A DNA stretch of 64,000 nt from Rostrohypoxylon terebratum. Taxonomy: Eukaryota > Ascomycota > Sordariomycetes > Xylariales > Hypoxylaceae. The stretch is from contig MU385905.1 in the NCBI GenBank assembly GCA_022497145.1, forward strand, positions 124,001-188,000, given 5' to 3'. Numbering within the stretch: position 1 is the stretch's first letter; each line of letters starts with the position of its first letter. Shown here one piece after another: positions 11,666 through 21,241 of this stretch. The notes below the pieces were generated by a model. It was given only the letters and a program-made list of their open reading frames with translations, did no database searches and was not told the origin of the DNA. A program made the position numbers and the translations under genes.

Positions 11666-13192
11666 GATGTCGATACGTCAAGTATGACAATGAAATGTGT
11701 CTAGAACGAAGAAGTTGCAGAGTCTGCAGGACGAATTGTTAGCGAGGCAGCTATGTGCGAGAATGAACGAATGAGCGACGGAAGGTGGACGAGGAGGGAA
11801 ACAAAGGGGGGACATGGGCAGAATGAATGGCTAGAGTTACAAGTATGATAGGAAAAACAAGAAGAGTGACAAAGGAATGGCATAGGGACTGCAGTTCCAA
11901 GGTAAAAAGGTATATCAAGAAATTATGTTGAAGCTCTAGACTCTACTAAGTAGGGTCCAGCATCAACACAAGTAGTGGGAGTGCGAACAATGCTGATTCT
12001 TGTGACGGAAGTTGCCCGGGTGTCTACAAAGCAGATCAATAGGACCAGTAGAGGGAGACCCAATAAACAAGGTAGAGCGCGCATTCCCTCGAGGGGAGGC
12101 AAAATATTGTGGTGAAGGAATGATGGCGTTTAAAGGGAGGAAATACCAAAGGTGTAAGATAAGGGAGTGCGTCTCGTCTCAATAGTACCGGCGCAGGGTA
12201 GCTGATAATTGAAGGTGACGGTATCCAATGACTTGGTAACTTACTAATGGATCTCTGGTTGCGAATTCAATAGACGCTAGTTGCCAACATCGTCTTGCTT
12301 GTCTCTGGAGTATTCGCACGACAACGGGGACAGTCAAGGAAAGGGAAACCAGACGACACCAAGTAGTTGACTGTAGATAAAAGAGCGCGTGACTTGGTAA
12401 TCAAGTGGTTTACAAGGCGTGAGAAAAGAAGAGGGCAAAAAAAAGAATGAAGAGAATACCGTGAGAGAATGTGGGTGAAAAAAAAAGGTGAATGTTGTAA
12501 GAGAGAAAAAAGGAAACAATGAAGAAGGAAGGGGAAGAGGTTGAAAATAGAAAGTTAACACAAACCCTACAAATTAAACACATTTAAGGGCAAGAACGCT
12601 AGAGAATATAGGACCCACGCGTAACTTCCTCCGATGGCATGAGTATGTTTCACTCCTACCAGCAAGCAGCAACTGGAAGGTACCCATCACATAAGGTTAT
12701 GGACATGCCATACCAAGGCAACTTCCAGGACGGCGTGACTACCCTCCAGCGCCCTTTCATCGCATCAAACAACGCAAACAATACATCCAATGAGATAAAG
12801 CCTATTATACTCGTCGAGTTCATTACTAAGTGAAACTAAATAGCACCCCCTATTTGATCATAGCCAATCAATAATGGCGTGTGATTTGTATAAGAATTAA
12901 CAATTAGTACCTATCCAGGTCTATAATCCAATATCATGGATGGCAGTTTGCCTCATTTTTCTCGTCCTGTATAATAGGTATGTGTACGTACATTCATGAA
13001 CAAACCCCATCTTACACGGCCCCCTCCCAGCACCCGTCCACATTATCATAGGGCCATGCTCGGGTCGTAGCATAGTAATCAGCTCTGAGACTGTATCAAT
13101 AGCAAGTACATTCCACTCGTACCACCCATGGATTTCGTAAAGTGACGTAGACCAGGACTGATTAGACGAGATCATGAGAAGCTGAAGGGTTC
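11666..13192. other. Intergenic: GH17 upstream region and LCB1 3' flank
   Basis: 1.5 kb with no supported gene. On the minus strand 11700-12560 is strongly pyrimidine-rich (purine-rich on plus), consistent with a long GH17 leader and promoter. The short frame at 12639-12833 has no family resemblance and is not annotated. Confidence 0.45.
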
Positions 13193-14935
13193 CTAGGCAG
13201 TCAGAGTCGACTGCCGATTTGGTTTACGAGTCATGATCTTCGTAATGGCGTGTCGAATCATCACTCCAGCCTTCTCGATCTCCTTCTTCGACAACCCCGA
13301 TGTGATACAAACCTTGAGCGCAGGCTGGATATTGCTGTCCTTGGTGCCGATGCTGCCATTCAGCAGCGCGCACTTCAGCCGAGTGACTAGCACACCATTG
13401 GCGAGTGCCTACATCTTTGTGAGTACTGCGTAAACACATTTCAAGGGGATCCAAACTTGAAAACTTACCTCGTCCGCAACGTCGAGGAATAGCCGCTCCT
13501 GGTCTTCATTGGTTAGCCGCCTTGATGAGATCACGTCCGGCTTGAATACAAGTAACATGACAGGGTTTTCGGGGTCGCTCGTGCATTGTACCCAGTCGCT
13601 CCGGGGGTCAAGCTGCGCCCTCATGGCCCGGATGTTTTCCCGGCATTGGAGTAGGATATCAGGGTTGCATTGTAGGACGTTTAGGGTCTCGCTAGCCGTG
13701 ACAGCGGCCATGGCAGGTAAAGCAGCAGAATAGGTGTAGGATGCGGCATTGATACGTTGATGTCTCACGACGTCCTTAGAACCGGCGCAGAATCCACCAG
13801 CAGCGCAGAGAGGTCCCGCCAAAGAACCGATGATCATGTCCACAGCTTCCGAGTCTACGTTCTGTGCCTCGGTGAGCCCTCGCCCGTTGTGTCCAAGCAC
13901 GCCAAAAGACCAGGTTTCGTCAAGGGCAATGCGAAACTTGTATTTTTCCTTGAGTTCCACCTAAAAGCACACCTCGTCATTAGCTAAATGAGACACCGAA
14001 ATTTAAATCGTGCAAGGGTAGCTTACGAGCTTAGGAAGGTTAGAGCAATCGCCGACCATCTCGAAGAGGCCTTCTGTCACAATGAAACGCCTGGTCAAGA
14101 TCTTCTTCTTCGCTTGCTCCTCAACTACCTTCTTCATGACCTGCTCGAGGTCTTCCATGTCATTATGTTCGTACCACTTGATGATGCTTCGGGAGGCTTC
14201 TAGTCCTTTGCGAATCGAATAGTTGACCATCTTATCAGCTACAATGACATCACCTCGTTTGCAAAAGGTCGGGATGACACTTGAGATAGTTGAGAAGGCG
14301 TGCGAGTAAACTATGCTGTCCTGTGTTCCAAGGAAGACAGCGATGTCATGCTCGGTGTTCATGTGGACATCCTGGGTACCGTAGAACTGTGGTGGACCGC
14401 AGGGGCCGACTCCATAGGTGCGCAGTGTCTGGATAGCCTTTTCCTTGATCGATTCGCTCGCGTTCAGGTTATAGAAGTTATAGGAGGCCAGGTTCACAAC
14501 AGTCTTGCCATTAGACAGCTTCACCTTGGGACCGGTTGGACTATATTTATAGTATTAGCAACTGCGCTCTTCCTTCATTATCGCATATCACACCAATTCT
14601 TACCCGACAATTATAGGCTGTCTCTCGGATTCTACTTCCTCTAAGGGAGTCTGTGGGGCGACGAGAGGTTCGGGCTCCCATTCCTTAACGAGCTCATCGA
14701 TCTCATCTTCACGAAGCTGAACGTAATTGGGGCCGTGAGTAGGATAGGAGGGCGAGAGGATGTATCGAATAAAGAATATAACAAGAACCAATTCTATGGC
14801 GGATCGGATCGGATCATTCTGATAGCTGGACTGAATGTATCGTATCAAGACGGCACTTCCGGGAACCTTCTGAAAGGCGTGTGAGACCTCGTGAAGGGAA
14901 GACTGCAAGTACGCCTGAGCCTCGTGAAGATCCAT
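13193..14935 (-). CDS. LCB1: Serine palmitoyltransferase subunit 1
   Basis: Non-catalytic but essential subunit of the ER enzyme that condenses serine and palmitoyl-CoA, the first step of sphingolipid synthesis; its partner is LCB2. Four exons on the minus strand, 14935-14604, 14540-14027, 13960-13469 and 13408-13193, give 517 residues. An N-terminal membrane helix (IELVLVIFFIRYIL) is followed by the alpha-oxoamine synthase fold: NLASYNFYNL, TYGVGPCGPPQFYGTQDVH, IVADKMVNYSIRKGLEASR and the DETWSFGVLGHNGRG stretch. The pyridoxal-phosphate lysine motif of LCB2 (GTFSKSFG type) is absent; the equivalent region reads GSLAGPLCAAGGFC, which is diagnostic of LCB1. All introns are 60-66 nt GT-AG. No truncation is visible. 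Confidence 0.95.
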
Positions 14936-15848
14936 GTTGAGAAATTGATTGTCGGATGATCAAATGAGAGACATTGAGGTTCTCACTACGTGGTTTGGCG
15001 GCGATCAAAGGTATAGTTCAATAAGGGGACGGGACGGGGAAGATGGGGAGACTGCTGATTGAGAATAATTCGCATGTGTTTTGTACCTTGTATGGCGGCA
15101 GGGCGGTAAGAGTAAGATAATATCGTAGGGAGTCTGGGAATCTATAGGTGGGAGAAGTTGGGCAACGAGATCCAAGCTTGGAAATCGATCAAATTGGAAA
15201 GGGTCCAAGTCTGGTTTTTTTTTTTTTTTTTTTTTTTGTCTCCGACGTGAACTTTCTCCATTCAACATTGCCAATTACCAATTAAACATTTCACACGGAT
15301 GACACGATCTATTACAGGCAGACAGGGAACATTTATTAGCGTCGCGTCAAAATTGAGGCAGCCTCCCCACTTGCCATTTCACGCCATTTTACAAAGTACT
15401 ACATAGTACGAATACTGCATTATTATCGTGTTTATCCTTTTAATTACATTAAAATTATGAAATACTTCGTACTACGTAGTCTCGAGTTAAATCCGATTAA
15501 GCTCACTGATTGACTTCCACTTGACCCAAGATTTGATGTTGCGCATAAGTATATCAAGCATCAAGACTGGATTTGAATGACGAAAAGCCACAAGTGCATA
15601 TAGGGATTTGTTAACTGATTTGGATACATACTATTCTGTAATATTATATCCAATCTTAGTAGAAAAGTGGCGGCAGCTTCGGCTGCGGCCCCGGTACATG
15701 TGTATATGTACGTACTACGTACTACATTGAAGTACCTACCTACTAGGTACTGGGTACCTAGTAGTGGTACTAGGTAGGTAGTAGGTGGTAGGTACTGAGT
15801 ACTAGGTAGGTACCTAGTAGGGATAAATGATGATAGTATCATAAGCCT
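14936..15848. other. Intergenic: LCB1 upstream region, poly-T tract, CTAG-rich patch
   Basis: A run of 23 T lies at 15215-15237, about 280 bases upstream of the LCB1 start on its strand. 15700-15830 is a dense patch of ACCTAGGTA/CTACTAGGTAC palindromic motifs. No gene is supported. Confidence 0.5.
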
Positions 15849-17033
15849 CTATCGCGCCTCGAGCGCCTGAATGAATGCCGGACTTTCGTAACCTTCGACC
15901 ACCTTAGAAATCGGGCTTAGATATGCTTTCTCATCGTCCTCTCCAAGTCGTCGAATATACAATTCAGCTACTTTTATCCACATAGCCTTTTCTGCTTTGC
16001 TAGCTCTAGACCCTTGCCAGACCCAAACAATGTCACCCGTATCAAGAAGGAATACATCATTGCCATCCAGATCTGTTTGGTTAATCCCACTGCCTTCTTT
16101 GACTATGTCAAACCTCAACTGACCGGAGGCATCCGATAAGCGGAAAAGTCTGCGAGGGCGACGTCCGCTGTCTTGGCTCTTAGACGGGTTGATCGGCCGA
16201 GGGGCGTTAAGCGATCCCTCAATATCTTCGCCACCCAACATAGCAACGATAGTCCGAGACCTTGCCTCCTCCTGTGATAGCACTTCGACATCGATGTGTT
16301 TCGCAATGGTCATGTCGTGGACAACCTGGGCAGCCTTCGCTTTCTCCATCGGGCTACACTTCTTACCCTGCCAGACCCAGATCTTATCCCGACGCTCCAA
16401 TACAAACACGTCGTTCTCATCCAGACTCTGCCAAGTAGGTTCGACCTCATAAACCATGACGGAGTCCGCTCGTTTAGCAGACGGGTGCTTAAAGATCCTA
16501 AGCAGCATGAGGGTATCTTTAGGTTTCTCCTCGGTTTCGACGTGCGTGAAGCCCGAGCGGACACCACCAGACAGGATGCGGATGCGAGAGAATAAAGCGA
16601 TAAAATCGTCAGAAGGCTCCTTCTGAAGCTCACGATGCTGCGTTGCAACGCCATGCAAAAATTCGTCGAGTTCGACAGTTTTGTAGGCAGCCGTGCCTGC
16701 TTCGTCTTGCGTTGTCTTGCTTCCGAGCCAGAAGAAGATGTCGTGAGCAAGCTTTTGCTCGCCATCCTTGCTCCCTACTTTGTACGAGTGCAAGACGATG
16801 TAGCTATCTCCCTCGTGAAAGTCGCCATACTGGTCTTTTGGCCACGGGACGACCTCGAAATCCTCGATTCGCCAAACATGAAGGCCGGTAGCTTGCCCGA
16901 CCTCCTGCCATGCGGGCTCTGTAGCTGCTGAATTATACTTGACCTTATGATCAAGTTCTGTTCCTATATTCTCGACGTTGCTATTCCTCCAATCGTACTC
17001 CTTCAGATGAACCAAGCCTTCGTGTGGTGACAT
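15849..17033 (-). CDS. Gelsolin/severin-like actin-binding protein
   Basis: Single-exon gene, 394 residues. Three gelsolin-type repeats are visible: about residues 45-150 (HVWRIEDFEVVPWP, GDSYIVLHSY, DIFFWLGSKTTQDEAGTAA), 170-270 (LLRIFKHPSAKR, ENDVFVLERRDKIWVWQGKK) and 285-390 (RLFRLSDASGQLRF, GNDVFLLDTGDIVWVWQGSRAS). The three-repeat size matches fragmin/severin proteins, which cap and sever actin filaments in a calcium-dependent way. Yeasts lack such a gene but many filamentous ascomycetes have one. It is divergently transcribed from the Rsa3-like gene, the two start codons being 472 bases apart. Calcium dependence is inferred from the family only. Confidence 0.9.
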   Translation of the reverse strand: MSPHEGLVHLKEYDWRNSNVENIGTELDHKVKYNSAATEPAWQEVGQATGLHVWRIEDFEVVPWPKDQYGDFHEGDSYIVLHSYKVGSKDGEQKLAHDIFFWLGSKTTQDEAGTAAYKTVELDEFLHGVATQHRELQKEPSDDFIALFSRIRILSGGVRSGFTHVETEEKPKDTLMLLRIFKHPSAKRADSVMVYEVEPTWQSLDENDVFVLERRDKIWVWQGKKCSPMEKAKAAQVVHDMTIAKHIDVEVLSQEEARSRTIVAMLGGEDIEGSLNAPRPINPSKSQDSGRRPRRLFRLSDASGQLRFDIVKEGSGINQTDLDGNDVFLLDTGDIVWVWQGSRASKAEKAMWIKVAELYIRRLGEDDEKAYLSPISKVVEGYESPAFIQALEAR

Positions 17034-17505
17034 TTCGGTAGTATTGTTATTATTTTTTAGTAAGATAGCCTCCCAAAACTTGTTGCACGCCTAGATTCTT
17101 GGGATACAGTTGAAGTTAAAATAGTTGGTTCAAAGTTACAGATTACACGTAGGAAGAAAGACAGAGAGACGCTGTTGACGTAATGGGGCTGACCAGGCAG
17201 CCAGGTCCCACAAGTGAACCAATTATGGACATCCCTATTGACAACACTACGAAGTATGCAATACTTAGTACTACCAGAATAATAGCTTGGAGTCTTGGTC
17301 GGTTGCGGGACCGCAGATTCGCCGTATTGCAAACCGTACAAAAACCATTGACAATAACCACTTTTAAAACTGAAAACCATAATATTAACATTAAAGCACA
17401 TTCAGCTTCGTCATTGCAACGAAAACGATAGCTCGAGCTACAAACAACACTTTTCAACCAAAAAAAAACCCCACAATTTGCCAATTTCCCAAAACCGACG
17501 AAGAG
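17034..17505. promoter_or_regulatory. Shared divergent upstream region (gelsolin-like / Rsa3-like)
   Basis: 472 bases between two divergent start codons, so both promoters must lie here or overlap neighbouring transcripts. No TATA box or other named element is clear; an A-rich tract precedes the plus-strand start at 17459-17470. Confidence 0.5.
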
Positions 17506-17736
17506 ATGCCAGATAAAGACGCAACATCTCAGGAGTTCACCTCCTACTACCTCCAGCAAAGCACTAGAGAATTCGCAGAGGATCTAGACAAGATTCGCAG
17601 TGCCGACGACTTCAAAGGCGATGCGGTAGGCATGCTCATTAAGTCCCTACAGCAGGGCACCACTTTGTTCTCCCCCGCAGATAAGAAGAGAATAATCGGG
17701 TCGCAAAAATCTGCCGGCGTTTCGGAAAAGGAGTGA
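17506..17736 (+). CDS. RSA3: Ribosome assembly protein 3-like (Rsa3 domain)
   Basis: A 76-residue protein that is almost entirely the Rsa3 domain: FTSYYLQQSTREFAEDLDKI, then the core RSADDFKGDAVGMLIKSLQQ and FSPADKKRIIG. Family members act in the nucleus/nucleolus in 60S subunit maturation with the Dbp6 group. The visible protein is shorter than the yeast protein but similar to minimal filamentous homologues. Single exon; the first ATG in the frame is used. Because it is so short, the assignment rests on the motif pattern and not on length. Confidence 0.78.
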   Translation: MPDKDATSQEFTSYYLQQSTREFAEDLDKIRSADDFKGDAVGMLIKSLQQGTTLFSPADKKRIIGSQKSAGVSEKE

Positions 17737-17923
17737 GGAATCTATCAACGATGTTACTTAAACACAATCTCTTAAATAGCCTAGTATCGTCTATAAGCGA
17801 AAAAAAAGATCGGTCATTCATGTTACTATACGTTGTAAAAAGGCAAGACAAACGAGGACAGAGACTATTTATTCACTGAGGGATGTTAAAATAGTTCAAA
17901 TTGTCAAAAAGCAAAAATAAAAT

Positions 17924-18047
17924 CGACACGAGCAGGATTCGAACCTGCGCGCCCGAAGGCATGAGATTTCATAATATAAGAACTCCTCGTCAAAGAGGAT
18001 TTCTTAATAATTCAAGTCTCACTCGTTAACCACTCCGACATCGTGCC
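17924..18047 (-). tRNA. tRNA-Ser (anticodon UGA) with a 43-nt intron
   Basis: Minus strand. The acceptor stem pairs GGCACGA (18047-18041) with TCGTGTC, discriminator G at 17924. The TPsiC arm is GCAGG-TTCGAAT-CCTGC, the anticodon stem TGAGA/TCTCA, the loop C-T-TGA-A-A, and a long class II variable arm (GCC-TTC-GGGC) confirms a serine tRNA. The mature 81-nt sequence is interrupted after position 37 by an intron at 18010-17968, the standard site. The intron can itself fold as an AAGAA-TCCTC / GAGGA-TTCTT hairpin. The last tRNA base pair is about 110 bases from a MITE-like element. Confidence 0.93.
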
Positions 18048-18157
18048 TATGCTGGATATCCACATACTCGTGGTAACAGATGTCCGGCTGGAAAATTGGC
18101 GAATTACGGCGCTATATATCGTACTTGGCCTGTACTAATACTAGTGCAAGGGGTTAA

Positions 18158-18523
18158 TACAGAGGACGCCACCAAAAGTTTTTTCCATAGGACGCTCGTG
18201 CCAAGATTTGGCACTCATGCTGCCAGCTGGAGAAGCACTCACTTGCAGCTGCTTTTCAGTTGGTGCGAGAATCGAAATAAGTACAGTTTTTAAATAACTA
18301 TCCTTTTTTTTAAATATTATTTTTATGATTAATAATTTATATTAAAATATATAAAATTAATTAAAAAATACCTTTAAAAAAACCTTAATAAAAATAAACT
18401 TATAAAGCTTTAATCAAGTTAAAAAGGTAACTTTACTTGACAGCCGACGAAGTTTTCTAGCAGCTGTTGCCAAGACTTGGCACAGGCGTCCTATGGAAAA
18501 AACTTTTGGTGGCGACCTCTGTA
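18158..18523. mobile_element. MITE-like inverted-repeat element A (366 bp)
   Basis: Terminal inverted repeats of about 55 bp (18160-18214 and 18467-18521) start CAGAGG and match at about 50 of 55 positions. Each arm carries a smaller internal palindrome (GTGCCAAGATTTGGCAC at 18198-18214). The interior 18290-18430 is extremely AT-rich and non-coding. The arms are bordered by TA on both sides, and GGTTAATA occurs as a direct repeat (18152-18159 and 18524-18531), so either a TA (Tc1/mariner) or an 8-bp (hAT-like) target duplication is possible. No transposase is present, so it is non-autonomous. Confidence 0.85.
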
Positions 18524-18669
18524 GGTTAATAGGTTAACAGTACTAGGGTGTATTATCACATGACTGATAGATACCTCCCACCTCCACACCAAGACTCCAA
18601 CACAGCAAATCATAAGGTTTTGCTCTATTTCAATGTATAAACCATAAACCATTGGGAACATGACCCCTT

Positions 18670-19002
18670 TACTGGTGCTATCTATAATAACTCTCATCAA
18701 CACCTCCTATAAGAGGGGTGCTGCACATTGATTAACAAAACAGGCAAGACTAGCAAAACCAGCCGAAGATTACCCTAAACCCTTTAAATTATGGCTTATA
18801 ATCATATATATTCTTAAAAACAAAGGTTATATTTACTTAAAAGAGTATGTATTTATGCTAGTATACTTTGATTTTATATGTAAATCCCACCCATTTATAA
18901 GTACCTCGGAGAATTTTGCTAATCTTGCTCGTTTTGCTAATCAATACGCAGCACCCCCCCTACGGGAGGTGCGGTCGAGAGTTATTATAGACAGTACCAA
19001 TA
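18670..19002. mobile_element. MITE-like inverted-repeat element B (333 bp), RIP-like divergence
   Basis: Two 89-bp inverted arms, 18672-18760 and 18912-19000, flanked on both sides by TA. Comparing the arms by eye gives 19 differences, 17 of them transitions, the pattern expected from RIP-type C-to-T mutation. The interior (18761-18911) is AT-rich and non-coding. It lies 146 bases from element A and has unrelated arms. Confidence 0.82.
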
Positions 19003-19658
19003 ACAGATCAACAGAAATTCATATGTTCCAAGGTTGCTATATATGCATAAGAAATTTGGTACGCTAGAAGCTTAAGACTTAAGTGACTCGTGAGGACTCT
19101 GAAGTCTAAGTCACAGGTACAGGTAAGAGATTTTATGCGACTAGCGATAAACATGCTCAAGGAGATTGATCGATTATCTATTTATCTATTTGCATATACT
19201 GCTGTATCCGATGCTGAGATCCCCTTACGCACCTAGTTCCATCTCCATCATATTACCACTACCTGGTCTAGATTCAGGCATGCCATGCTACCTAGCTACT
19301 GAAAGAGTGTAGGCGCAACAAATACCTAAGTCCTAAGCATCGATTGATGATATTCGAACATGCCTAGCCCTGACTATAGTCTCTTAAAGAAACCAGAAAG
19401 TAACGCCGCAGACTCCTAGCAACGTATCTCGTAAACATCATTGCGCTCCGGAACAAATGGTACGCGATAAAAACATCACCAACCCACCCTCTCTGATTCC
19501 ATTATGAGAGCATCAAAGAACCCTACGACAAATAGAGCACCATAGTAGCACTATGCTATTAGATAAGTCTTGCAGCCCGACTACACTCTTCAATGGAGTC
19601 CGGTGAACTTTTCCTTTCCACGATTCCCCTAGCGAGCGACTCCATAGGTCGGCGGTAT
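19003..19658. other. Intergenic: Sds23 3' flank
   Basis: 656 bases between element B and the CBS-domain gene. No gene or repeat is supported. Confidence 0.4.
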
Positions 19659-21241
19659 TCAACGTCGAATATCTAGGCTAGCGCGGGTTGACTCGATAGA
19701 CGGGCGAATAGAACTGCTGGAACTCCTCCGTCTTCTCGCTCGCTGCTCACTCGGGTCTGATGGGTTAAGCCCAGTCGACCTCGCAAAGAGGTTCAGGATA
19801 TCCGTCAAGGTAACAACCCCAATGAGGCGACCCGATAAATGGGACCCAGGTAAGGTGGAAGCGGGCGGAACCGTAGGGAAGTGGCTGCCGGTAAGGGATG
19901 TCTGCGAAGAAGAAGGGGTCGGGACGAAGACGGTGGGTCCCAGCGACGGTGTCCCGGGGGCGGAAGGCGATGGAGATGCCGATTCCACGATCCACATCCT
20001 ATGCGAATGGGTAGCCACTAATTTAGCTACCGTGTGTGCGAGCGTTGAGTAAGGGTTGACATGAAAGACCGGAAACGAGTCCTTGCCTTTTTCGACGCCT
20101 TGTTCGGTCAAGATAACCGATATAAAATGCATACACGAATTTTGCAATAACGGGAAGCTTGCAGCATTGGTAAGGTGTTTGACGTCGGCGCTGGAAATGT
20201 TACCAACGACGTTTAACCCATTATCCACAACAGCCACGCTTGATAGACCTTCTTGATTCATAAGGTTAAGTGCTTCCGTTAAAGGGCTATCCGCGCTGTA
20301 GGGTTGTTAGCTTGGGGAAATACTCGAACGCTGTATAGACGGCAAACCAGCAGGACACATACTTGATAGCTATTATCTGTTGCGACCCAACGCCGACGTC
20401 ACGCAGGAGTCTCGGGTAAAGATCGTCGATGACACGAAAGTTTATGCCCTCGTTCCAGAAGAATTCTATGAGTTTCAATTGGCTTAAGATGCCGATTACT
20501 TCTCCGTCACGGTTAGTCACGAGCGCTCGGTGTACGCCGCTACCAAAAACCTCAATTGCCTTAGCTAGGTCTTCATCCCCCTCTAACGTGACAAGCGACT
20601 CTTTCCGGAATATTGGCTGGACATCGCGGAGAGGGATGCTGACTCGGGCCTGGGCCCTTTTCGCCACCGTATCATATAATTCGACCAAGTCCTCACTCGG
20701 ATGCGCCAACCCAACCACGGTCAGGATGTATGCATTTAGGTCATTGTAATCGAATGTCGAGACTGGATTAGAGCTAGAGGCATCCTCTCTAACGATGACA
20801 ACATTGCTCGAGGTATTCTTAAGCAACGCCTAGAGGCATGGTCAGAGAAATTGTTAGATAGATATGAGTAGTAAGTACCATTGTTGCATCTTCCACGCTA
20901 GTATCCATTTCAACCCAGGTAACTTCATCTTTTGACACGAGCTCTCCGATTGCGATGTCGCGCCAGTCTCTACCGGCAAAACGGGGGTTGTGCTGTCTCG
21001 AAGCGGGCGGGTGGTTGAGTAATTCCTGAATAGCAGATTGAGTGAACGAGGGATGTCTTTGATTTCGCGGCGACGGCGGCAGGCCCCTCAGATTTTCGGC
21101 GAAGCTTGAACGGTGGCTATGGGCAATGACATGACCGGACTTGTGCAAGCTCGAAGCAGAGCCTGTTCGTTGAGGGGGCGGCGGTGAGATACTAGCTTCT
21201 TTGGAGTCTCTACCTCGGAAATAGAAGGCGTTAGGATCCAT
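19659..21241 (-). CDS. SDS23: CBS-domain protein of the Sds23/Moc1 family
   Basis: Exons on the minus strand: 21241-20879, 20829-20363, 20295-19659; 488 residues. A disordered Ser/Pro-rich N-terminus (about residues 1-85) precedes paired CBS modules: WRDIAIGELVSKDEVTWVEM onward, VTNRDGEVIGILSQLKLIEF, MNQEGLSSVAVVDNGLNVVG and SGRLIGVVTLTDILNLFARS. The C-terminus is a Ser/Arg-rich tail. Sds23 and Moc1 proteins bind and restrain PP2A-type phosphatases and link glucose or AMP state to cell-cycle and stress control; adenine-nucleotide binding by the CBS pairs is family knowledge and not shown here. Introns are 49 and 67 nt; the first is short with an unusual GTACTT donor but phase and the conserved join support it. 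Confidence 0.88.

Noticed and set aside
12639..12833. 64-codon frame between GH17 and LCB1 genes
   Set aside because: Short, no homology recognised and inside an AT/purine-rich flank.
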